Part shown: positions 57,821-64,000 of the stretch, one piece after another
Position numbering within the stretch: the first letter of the stretch is position 1
How the letters are laid out: the number at the start of each line of letters is the position of its first letter
The notes under the pieces: generated by a model
Seen by the model: the letters and a program-made list of their open reading frames with translations, nothing else
The model's database searches: none
What the model was told of the DNA's origin: nothing
Translations under genes and position numbers: made by a program
From: Mycolicibacterium rhodesiae
GTDB taxonomy: Bacteria; Actinomycetota; Actinomycetes; Mycobacteriales; Mycobacteriaceae
Direction: 5' to 3'
Length of the DNA stretch: 64,000 nucleotides
Assembly (NCBI RefSeq): GCF_002086695.1
Contig: NZ_MVIH01000004.1
Span: 424,127 to 488,126 of the forward strand

Positions 57821-59341
57821 TCAGCCATGTCGGCGAACAATCGGGAACAAAACAGTTTCCCGAATTGACAAGCCGGTGAGTGCCATCAGCAGCCGATCGA
57901 CACCCATTCCGGTTCCCGTGGTCGGGGGCATCGCATACTCCATTGCCGCCAGGAAATCTTCGTCGAGTGCCATCGCCTCGTCGTCGCCCGCGGCCGCCGC
58001 CCTGGCTTGGGCTTCGAAGCGCTCGCGCTGCACGATCGGGTCGACCAGCTCGGAATAGCCGGTGGCCAACTCGAACCCGCGCACGTACAGATCCCACTTC
58101 TCCGTGACGCCGGGAATGCTGCGGTGCTGGCGGGTCAACGGTGTGGTCTCGACCGGGAAATCCTTGACGAATGTCGGAGCCCACAATGTGTCTCCGACCG
58201 TGTGCTCCCACAGTTCTTCGATCACCTTGCCGTGCCCGTAGCCACGATCCCGTGGGATCTCCACCTCGAGCCGGTCGGCAATAGTGAGGAGATATTCCAG
58301 CGAAGTGTCCGGGGTGATCTCTTCACCGAGGGCTTCCGACAACGACGGGTACATTTCCAGCGACGGCCATTCACCGTCGAGGTCATAGATTGTGCCGTCC
58401 GGCAATGGAACTTGCCGCGTGCCGATCGCCTCATCGGCGACTTCCTGAATAACTTCACGGGTGACGATCGCCGAATCGTCATAGGTTCCCCATGCTTGAT
58501 AAGTCTCGAGCATCGAGAATTCCGGCGAATGTGTCGAATCGGCACCTTCGTTTCGGAAGTTCCGATTGAGCTCGAAAACCTTCTCCAGTCCGCCGACCAC
58601 ACACCGCTTGAGGAACAACTCCGGCGCGATCCGCAGATACAGGTCGGCGTCGAGAGCGTTGGAGTGGGTGATGAACGGCCGCGCCGCCGCTCCACCGGCC
58701 AGTGTCTGAAGCATCGGCGTCTCGACTTCGAGAAACCCGCGACGATCCAGCGCATTGCGCAGCGCTCGGACCACGGCGATGCGTTGCCGGGCCACGGTGC
58801 GGGCCTGCGGGCGCACGATCAGGTCGACATAGCGCTGCCGGACGCGCGACTCTTCGCTCATCTCCTTGTGAGCGACGGGCAGCGGACGCAATGCCTTGCT
58901 GGCCATCTGCCAGGCATCGGCCAGCACCGAGAGTTCGCCGCGGCGGGAACTGATCACCTCGCCGTGCACGAACACGATGTCGCCGAGGTCCACCTCGGTC
59001 TTCCATGCTTCGAGCGCTTCGGCACCGACGCCGGCCAGGCTGATCATGGCCTGCAGCTGGGTGCCGTCGCCCTCCTGGAGGGTGGCGAAGCACAGCTTGC
59101 CCGAATTGCGGGCGAACACCACCCGGCCGGTGACGCCGACGATGTCGCCGGTGGCGGCATCGGCTTCCAGGTCCGGATACGCGGCCCTGATCTCGGCCAG
59201 CGAATGGGTTCGCGGCACCGAGACGGGATAGGGGTCTTTTCCTTCGGCCAATAAGGCCTCGCGCTTGCCCTGGCGAATCCGGAACTGCTCGGGGACGTCG
59301 GAGTCCGCGTGGTCGGTATCCGGGGTATCTGCAGAGCTCAC
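57821..59341 (-). CDS. lysS: Lysyl-tRNA synthetase, class II
   Basis: A 506-residue class II synthetase. The N-terminal OB fold (about 60-150, [20 protein letters not shown]) binds the tRNA anticodon. Motif 2 ([18 protein letters not shown]) and motif 3 ([15 protein letters not shown]) are intact. It charges tRNA-Lys. It corresponds to Rv3598c. The gene lies between lsr2 and a divergent PLP-enzyme gene. Confidence 0.96.
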   Translation of the reverse strand: MSSADTPDTDHADSDVPEQFRIRQGKREALLAEGKDPYPVSVPRTHSLAEIRAAYPDLEADAATGDIVGVTGRVVFARNSGKLCFATLQEGDGTQLQAMISLAGVGAEALEAWKTEVDLGDIVFVHGEVISSRRGELSVLADAWQMASKALRPLPVAHKEMSEESRVRQRYVDLIVRPQARTVARQRIAVVRALRNALDRRGFLEVETPMLQTLAGGAAARPFITHSNALDADLYLRIAPELFLKRCVVGGLEKVFELNRNFRNEGADSTHSPEFSMLETYQAWGTYDDSAIVTREVIQEVADEAIGTRQVPLPDGTIYDLDGEWPSLEMYPSLSEALGEEITPDTSLEYLLTIADRLEVEIPRDRGYGHGKVIEELWEHTVGDTLWAPTFVKDFPVETTPLTRQHRSIPGVTEKWDLYVRGFELATGYSELVDPIVQRERFEAQARAAAAGDDEAMALDEDFLAAMEYAMPPTTGTGMGVDRLLMALTGLSIRETVLFPIVRRHG

Positions 59342-59364
59342 GACGTGCCAGCTTAAATGAGGTC

Positions 59365-60633
59365 ATGGGGTCCCTCATAAACGCGGCCGCGGTCACAGCC
59401 CTGGCGGGCGAACAACTGGACTGGCGGTTCAAGGGGCTGCCCGCGTCTTGGTCGGGGCTGACGGTGGCGCAGATCTGTGCCGAGGGGCCCGACCTGTTCG
59501 CCGCCGGGCCGCTGAGCCCGGTCTGCGTGCTCTCCGACGACGCGTTGCGGCACAACCTGGCGACGATGGCGACCTGGTGTACCCGGCACCGGGTCGAGCT
59601 GGCGCCGCACGGCAAGACCCACATGTCGCCGCAGCTGCTGGCCAGGCAGTTCGAGGCCGGTGCGTGCGCGGTGACCGCCGCGACGATCAGCCAGGTGCGC
59701 GCCTACCGCGCGTTCGGAGTGCGCGAGGTGGTGCTGGCCAACGAGCTCGTCGATGCCGCGGGCCTGGCGTGGTTGGCCGCCGAGCTCGAAAGCGATCCGG
59801 AGTTTCGGCTGATCTGCTGGGTGGATTCGGTGCGCGGGGTAGCGCTGATGACTGAGGCGTTGCACGCGGCGGGCGCGCGGCGCCCGCTGGATGTCTGCGT
59901 CGAGTTGGGCGCAATGGGCACTCGCACCGGCTGCCGGAACGACGTCGTTGCGGACGCCGTGGCCGCCGCGGCGGTGGCCAGCCCGCGGCTTCGTCTGGTC
60001 GGGGTGGCGGGCTACGAGGCCGCCCTGGGCCACGACGTGTCTGCAGCCGGTGTCGGCCGGGTGCGGGGTTACCTCGATTGGGTTCGTGCGGTGGCTATTC
60101 GACTCGCACCCCTGTGTTCGGACATGATCGTAACCGCCGGTGGCAGTACGCATTTCGATGTGGTGGCGCAGACCCTGACCGGTCCTTGGCGCACGATCCT
60201 GCGCAGCGGGGTGTATCTGACCAACGACGACGGGCTCTATCTACGGACCTCACCGCTGACCAGGCCCGGTGCTGAGCCGGGCGGGTTCATACCGGCGATG
60301 CACGTGTGGGCTCAGGTGTGTTCGCGGCCCGAGCCGGGCCTGGCTTTGATGACGATGGGCCGTCGCGACGTGTCTTTCGATGCAGATCTGCCTGTGCCAC
60401 AACGACTTCGAGTCGGCTCTGCCTGGACGGACCTGGCGGGCTGTGAGGTGACGGCGCTCAACGACCAGCACGCGTTCGTGCGGCTGCCGCCGACCGCTCA
60501 GGACACGGTCGAGGTCGGCAGCTGGATCGAGTTCGGGGTGTCACACCCGTGCACGGTGTTCGACAAGTGGCAGCTGATCCCGGTGCTCGACGAGCGCGGC
60601 CGGGTGATCGATCTGGTGCGCACGTTCTTCTAG
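59365..60633 (+). CDS. PLP-dependent D-amino acid enzyme (D-threonine aldolase/D-serine dehydratase-like)
   Basis: A 422-residue fold-type III PLP enzyme. The PLP lysine is in [11 protein letters not shown]. The C-terminal beta domain contains [10 protein letters not shown], the zinc-ligand pattern (H, C) of D-threonine aldolases and eukaryotic-type D-serine dehydratases. Which reaction it performs cannot be decided from sequence. It diverges from lysS and its stop overlaps the coaX stop by four bases. It is not a recognised part of the M. tuberculosis order. Confidence 0.8.
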   Translation: MGSLINAAAVTALAGEQLDWRFKGLPASWSGLTVAQICAEGPDLFAAGPLSPVCVLSDDALRHNLATMATWCTRHRVELAPHGKTHMSPQLLARQFEAGACAVTAATISQVRAYRAFGVREVVLANELVDAAGLAWLAAELESDPEFRLICWVDSVRGVALMTEALHAAGARRPLDVCVELGAMGTRTGCRNDVVADAVAAAAVASPRLRLVGVAGYEAALGHDVSAAGVGRVRGYLDWVRAVAIRLAPLCSDMIVTAGGSTHFDVVAQTLTGPWRTILRSGVYLTNDDGLYLRTSPLTRPGAEPGGFIPAMHVWAQVCSRPEPGLALMTMGRRDVSFDADLPVPQRLRVGSAWTDLAGCEVTALNDQHAFVRLPPTAQDTVEVGSWIEFGVSHPCTVFDKWQLIPVLDERGRVIDLVRTFF

Positions 60634-61442
60634 CGGGCGGACTTGATCCGGCGCTGATTGTCGCGGTTGCGTTCGTAGACCATCCGCAGGCCGTCGAGGG
60701 TGAGGTGCTGATCATAGTGCTGCACGGTGTGCAGATCGGGCAGCATCAACGGGGCGGTGTGACCGGTGGCGACGACCGCCACGTCGGAGCCGGCGAAGCC
60801 GTCGACATCCTCCCGGATGCGGGTCACGAGACCGTCGACCAGACCCGCGAAGCCGAACATCGCACCGGCCTGCATGCACTCCACGGTGTTCTTGCCGACC
60901 ACCGACCGCGGCCTGGTCAGCTCGACGCGACGCAGCGCCGCCGACCGTGCGGCCGCCGCGTCGGAGGACACCTGGACACCGGGAGCGATTGCACCGCCGA
61001 GGAATTCACCCTTGGCGGAGACCACGTCCACACAGATCGACGAACCGAAATCCACCACGATGGCCGCCGACGAGAACTTGGCGTACGCGGCCAGGCAGTT
61101 CACGATCCGGTCGGCGCCGACCTCCTTCGGGTTGTCGACCAGCAGCGGAATGCCGGTTCGCACACCAGGTTCGATCAGCACGTGCGGCACCGCGGACCAG
61201 TACTGCTCGAGCATCAGGCGCACCTCGTACATCACCGAGGGCACGGTGGACAGACCGGTCGCACCGGTCAGGCGCTCGGAGTCGTCACCGATCAATCCCT
61301 CTATGGTGAGTGCGAGTTCGTCGGCGGTCACTTCCGGTTCGGTGCGAATTCGCCAGTGCTGCACGACTTTCGCATGGTCACCGGACCCGGATATCAATCC
61401 GACGACAGTGTGGGTGTTGCGGACGTCGATCGCCAGCAGCAC
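60630..61442 (-). CDS. coaX: Type III pantothenate kinase
   Basis: A 270-residue ASKHA-fold kinase of the CoaX type. The phosphate-binding motif is [12 protein letters not shown], then [13 protein letters not shown] and AAPGVQ-like [11 protein letters not shown]. It phosphorylates pantothenate in the first step of CoA synthesis. It follows panD by two bases in the operon Rv3603c-panC-panD-coaX. It corresponds to Rv3600c. Confidence 0.93.
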   Translation of the reverse strand: MLLAIDVRNTHTVVGLISGSGDHAKVVQHWRIRTEPEVTADELALTIEGLIGDDSERLTGATGLSTVPSVMYEVRLMLEQYWSAVPHVLIEPGVRTGIPLLVDNPKEVGADRIVNCLAAYAKFSSAAIVVDFGSSICVDVVSAKGEFLGGAIAPGVQVSSDAAAARSAALRRVELTRPRSVVGKNTVECMQAGAMFGFAGLVDGLVTRIREDVDGFAGSDVAVVATGHTAPLMLPDLHTVQHYDQHLTLDGLRMVYERNRDNQRRIKSAR

Positions 61443-61444
61443 GG

Positions 61445-61861
61445 TCAGCTCACCGTCCGCGGCGACAGCAGACCGGTGACGTCGTCCGGCACGTGGGCCG
61501 GGTCGTCGCCGAGATCGATCTGCCGGTTGTCGGTGTCGACGAACACGACCCGCGGCCGGTACTGCCGCGCCTCGGCATCCATCATCACACCGTAGGAGAT
61601 CAGAATCACCAGATCACCGGGGTGGACCAGATGGGCGGCCGCACCGTTGATCCCGATCACCCCGCTGCCGCGCTGCCCGGTGATGACGTAGGTCTCCAGC
61701 CGCGCACCGTTGTCAATGTCGACGATGGTCACCTGTTCGCCTTCGAGCAGGTCGGCAGCGTCCATCAGGTCGGCGTCGACGGTCACCGAACCGACGTAGT
61801 GCAGGTCGGCGTGGGTGACGGTCGCGCGATGGATCTTCGACTTCAACATCGTGCGGAACAT
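61445..61861 (-). CDS. panD: Aspartate 1-decarboxylase
   Basis: A 138-residue pyruvoyl-dependent enzyme. The self-processing site is Gly24-Ser25 (YVGSVTV), which generates the pyruvoyl group. It makes beta-alanine for pantothenate. Its ATG begins at the last base of the panC stop, so the two are translationally coupled. It corresponds to Rv3601c. Confidence 0.95.
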   Translation of the reverse strand: MFRTMLKSKIHRATVTHADLHYVGSVTVDADLMDAADLLEGEQVTIVDIDNGARLETYVITGQRGSGVIGINGAAAHLVHPGDLVILISYGVMMDAEARQYRPRVVFVDTDNRQIDLGDDPAHVPDDVTGLLSPRTVS

Positions 61862-62790
61862 CAATTTCTCCAGGTGATTTCGGGGTGATCGCCGTTGCCG
61901 CCGACGCCCGGCGGAGCGGTGTCGGTGGACAGGTCGACGGCGATGTTGTCCAGCAGCCGGGTGCTGCCCAGTCGGGCAGCGATCAGCAGCCGGGCCGGGC
62001 CGGACGACGGGGCCGGATCCAGCCACGGCCCTCGCAGTTCCAGGTAGTCCACCTTGATGGCAGGCACTTCATCGAGCACCGCCCGGGCGGCGTCCAACGC
62101 GGCATCGGCGCCGCCGGCCGCTGCCCACATGCCGGCCAACAGCGCCGAGGACAACGCGCAAGCCTGTTCACGTTCCTCGGAATTGAGATAGCGATTGCGC
62201 GACGACATGGCCAGCCCGTCAGCCTCGCGGACGGTGGGTACACCGACGACGCGGACATCGACGTTGAGATCGTCGACCATCTGGCGGATCAGCACGAGCT
62301 GCTGGTAATCCTTTTCGCCGAAGAACGCCCGGTCCGGCCGCACGATCTGCAGCAACTTCAGTACGACGGTCAACATACCGGCGAAATGGCCTGGCCGAGA
62401 GGCGCCTTCGAGATCGCCACCCAACGGGCCGGGATGCACCGTGGTCCGCGGGCCGTCTGGATACATGGCCGACGCGCTCGGGGCGAACACCACCTCGACA
62501 TCTTCACCGCGCAACAGCTCGAGGTCGGACTCCAGCGTGCGCGGATAGGCGTCGAGATCCTCGCCGACGCCGAACTGCAAGGGGTTGACGAAGATCGACA
62601 CCACGACCACCGCACCCGGCACTTTCTTGGCGGCGCGTACCAGCGACAGGTGACCGTCGTGCAGCGCACCCATCGTCGGCACCAGCATCACCCGCCGACC
62701 GGTGTGACGCAGCGCCCGGGTGACGTCGGATACCGCTTGGGGCGTCTGGTACAGATTGAGTTGTCCGGGAGTGAATTTCGGCGGTGTCAC
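61861..62790 (-). CDS. panC: Pantothenate synthetase
   Basis: A 309-residue PanC, which joins pantoate and beta-alanine. The ATP motifs are [15 protein letters not shown] (HIGH-like) and [10 protein letters not shown], with [12 protein letters not shown] near the C-terminal half. A GTG start overlaps the upstream Rv3603c-like gene. It corresponds to Rv3602c. Confidence 0.95.
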   Translation of the reverse strand: MTPPKFTPGQLNLYQTPQAVSDVTRALRHTGRRVMLVPTMGALHDGHLSLVRAAKKVPGAVVVVSIFVNPLQFGVGEDLDAYPRTLESDLELLRGEDVEVVFAPSASAMYPDGPRTTVHPGPLGGDLEGASRPGHFAGMLTVVLKLLQIVRPDRAFFGEKDYQQLVLIRQMVDDLNVDVRVVGVPTVREADGLAMSSRNRYLNSEEREQACALSSALLAGMWAAAGGADAALDAARAVLDEVPAIKVDYLELRGPWLDPAPSSGPARLLIAARLGSTRLLDNIAVDLSTDTAPPGVGGNGDHPEITWRN

Positions 62791-63722
62791 GGCCGCCGTC
62801 CTTGCCCTGACCAGTTGGCCAACACCTCAACAACCTCCTCGGGAGCGTGCGCGCGCTGCGCGGTGCGCAGTGAGTTCGCGCAATACGACTGAGCCAGTTC
62901 GGGATTCACCGCGTCGAGGGCAGCAAGATGGCCGGCGACCGCGGCCGCGTCACCGCGGGCCACCGGCCCCGTCAGCGCGGCCTGCCCCCGTTGAAGCGTG
63001 TTCTCCAGCGCGGCACGGGCCAACGGACCGACGATCCGCTCCGCCAGGCCACCGGGCGCGTCACCGACCAGTTCCTGGCCGAGCAGCTCCTGGCCGGATA
63101 CCGCCGCTCGCAACGCATCCAGCGCATCGGCGACTACCGTGACGACGTGATTGCTGGCGTGGGCCAGGGCCGCGTGATACAGCGTGCGCGCATCCTCGCG
63201 CACCCCGAAGGGCTCGCCGCCGATCTCCAGCACCAGTGACTGGGCGATGGCGTAGCCGATCTCGTCGGCGGCGGTGACGCCGAAGCAGCTGTCGGACAGC
63301 CGGGCGATGTCCTCGTCGGCGCCGGTGAACGTCATCGCCGGGTGAATCGCCAGCGGGATGCAACCCAGCTCGGCCAGCGGCGCCAGGATCGCGACCCCAT
63401 TCGCGCCCGAGGTGTGCACGACGATGGTTCCCCGGCGGACCGCACCCGTCGCTGCCAACCCCCGCACCAAGCCCGGCAGCTCGGAATCGGGGACCGTCAG
63501 CAGCAGCAGTTCGGCCCGGTCGGCCACGTCGGGCACCGGCAGGATCTCGGTGTCGGGCAGCCGCCGTTCGGCCAGCCGCCGCGACGCCGTCGAGATCGCG
63601 CTGCAGGCGACCACCACATGCTCGGCACGCTCCAACGCGACGCCGAGGGCGGTGCCGACACGGCCGGCCGACACAATGCCGACCTTGAGCCGGGCCGGGC
63701 GCAAGCCGCTGGGGGTCCCCAC
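62787..63722 (-). CDS. Rossmann-fold DUF2520 protein upstream of panC
   Basis: A 311-residue protein with an N-terminal NAD(P)-type fold ([13 protein letters not shown], about 14-26) and a C-terminal helical domain of the DUF2520 type ([17 protein letters not shown]). These proteins resemble 6-phosphogluconate dehydrogenase-like reductases. Gene order with panC, panD and coaX is conserved across mycobacteria and hints at ketopantoate reduction or another CoA-pathway step. It corresponds to Rv3603c. The GTG at 63722 is chosen. Confidence 0.85.
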   Translation of the reverse strand: MGTPSGLRPARLKVGIVSAGRVGTALGVALERAEHVVVACSAISTASRRLAERRLPDTEILPVPDVADRAELLLLTVPDSELPGLVRGLAATGAVRRGTIVVHTSGANGVAILAPLAELGCIPLAIHPAMTFTGADEDIARLSDSCFGVTAADEIGYAIAQSLVLEIGGEPFGVREDARTLYHAALAHASNHVVTVVADALDALRAAVSGQELLGQELVGDAPGGLAERIVGPLARAALENTLQRGQAALTGPVARGDAAAVAGHLAALDAVNPELAQSYCANSLRTAQRAHAPEEVVEVLANWSGQGRRP

Positions 63723-63807
63723 GTAGACGACCTCGCTGACGTCGATGAGTTGTTCGTTCCAGTCCTATGCCAGGTACCGGACGGTCGACACAACTCTAAC
63801 GCGGCCC

Positions 63808-64000
63808 GATTCGCGACCTAATCGTCGCGTCGACGCCGCCTGCCACCCTCGCCGGGCGCGGCGTTGGCCTGCAGTCGGGCCAGCAGGTCGGCGACCGACT
63901 GACCCCCGGTCTGCTCGGCGTCCCGGGCCCTGCGCCGAGGCTCTTCCTCCTCGGTCCCGCGGTGGCGGGCGGCGTCGACGCGACGATTAGGTCGCGAATC
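63808..64000. repeat. 40-bp inverted repeat ending exactly at the window edge
   Basis: Bases 63808-63847 are repeated in reverse complement at 63961-64000 with one mismatch (39 of 40; the outer 33 are perfect), around a 113-base centre. The left arm spans the stop codon and 3' flank of the last gene, while the right arm lies in its coding sequence. It could be a real hairpin or a fold-back artefact at a contig end. Confidence 0.9.
63818..64000 (-). CDS. C-terminal end of an Rv3604c-like protein (partial)
   Basis: The last 60 codons of a leftward gene whose start lies beyond the window. The end is charged: acidic-basic TEEEEPRRRARDAEQ, then SVADLLARLQANAAP and a GGRRRRRDD tail. By position it matches M. 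tuberculosis Rv3604c, a membrane protein of unknown function upstream of the pan genes. Its first 12 visible residues lie in the inverted repeat and may be artefactual. Confidence 0.6.
   Translation of the reverse strand, partial: DSRPNRRVDAARHRGTEEEEPRRRARDAEQTGGQSVADLLARLQANAAPGEGGRRRRRDD

Overview
The window is high-GC actinobacterial DNA, and its gene order identifies it as a mycobacterium, probably a fast-growing Mycolicibacterium-type species. From end to end it follows the M. tuberculosis block Rv3553-Rv3604c (ipdC, fadA6-kstR2-fadE30, fadD3-fadE31-32-33-aspB, hsaBCA, kshB, fadE34, kstR, arsB2, rlmB-cysS-ispF-ispD-carD, lpqE-radA-disA, canB, mutY, mhuD, lpqF, clpC1, lsr2, lysS, coaX, panD, panC). 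Several species-specific insertions and losses interrupt that order. Orthologue names rest on recognised protein families plus this synteny. No database search was possible.

Region 1 (1-12.7 kb) is the steroid ring C/D module: the tail of ipdC, then fadE30-ipdF-kstR2-fadA6 leftward and fadD3-fadE31-fadE32-fadE33-aspB rightward, diverging from a single KstR2 box. A SatD-type regulator/membrane-protein pair and a zinc alcohol dehydrogenase sit between ipdC and fadA6. Region 2 (12.7-18.8 kb) is accessory: a DUF222/HNH gene, a 3-hydroxybutyrate dehydrogenase/MHS transporter pair with a divergent LysR regulator, and two alpha/beta hydrolases. Region 3 (18.8-25.7 kb) holds the ring A/B genes hsaA-hsaC-hsaB, kshB, fadE34 and the repressor gene kstR, with three KstR boxes. 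hsaD and nat, normally in the hsa operon, are absent here.

Region 4 (25.7-33.2 kb) has a trehalose-phosphatase, a LacI regulator, a metal ABC transporter behind a Zur-like box, pxpA, an MBL-fold protein and an ArsB-type transporter. Region 5 (33.3-38.7 kb) is the most unusual part. A TetR regulator lies between a secreted DUF1254/DUF1214 protein and an operon encoding an EXPERA (EBP)-like membrane protein, a cytochrome P450 and an ERG2/sigma-1-receptor-like protein. Two copies of one operator (TTTTGCAA-N7-CGCATAATT) tie both transcription units to the same regulator. The two membrane/soluble families are the unrelated folds that perform sterol C8-C7 isomerisation in eukaryotes, so this looks like an undescribed sterol-modifying or sterol-binding locus inside a cholesterol-degradation neighbourhood.

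Region 6 (38.8-64 kb) is the conserved housekeeping block: rRNA methylation, CysS, isoprenoid synthesis, CarD, RadA, DisA, carbonic anhydrase, MutY, MhuD, ClpC1, Lsr2, LysS and pantothenate/CoA synthesis. Accessory islands within it are glxA and a cobalamin-riboswitch-controlled cbtB-cbtA pair. The last 193 bases contain a near-perfect 40-bp inverted repeat that runs to the exact end of the window. No tRNA, rRNA, CRISPR array or transposase was seen, and no intergenic gap exceeds 300 bases.
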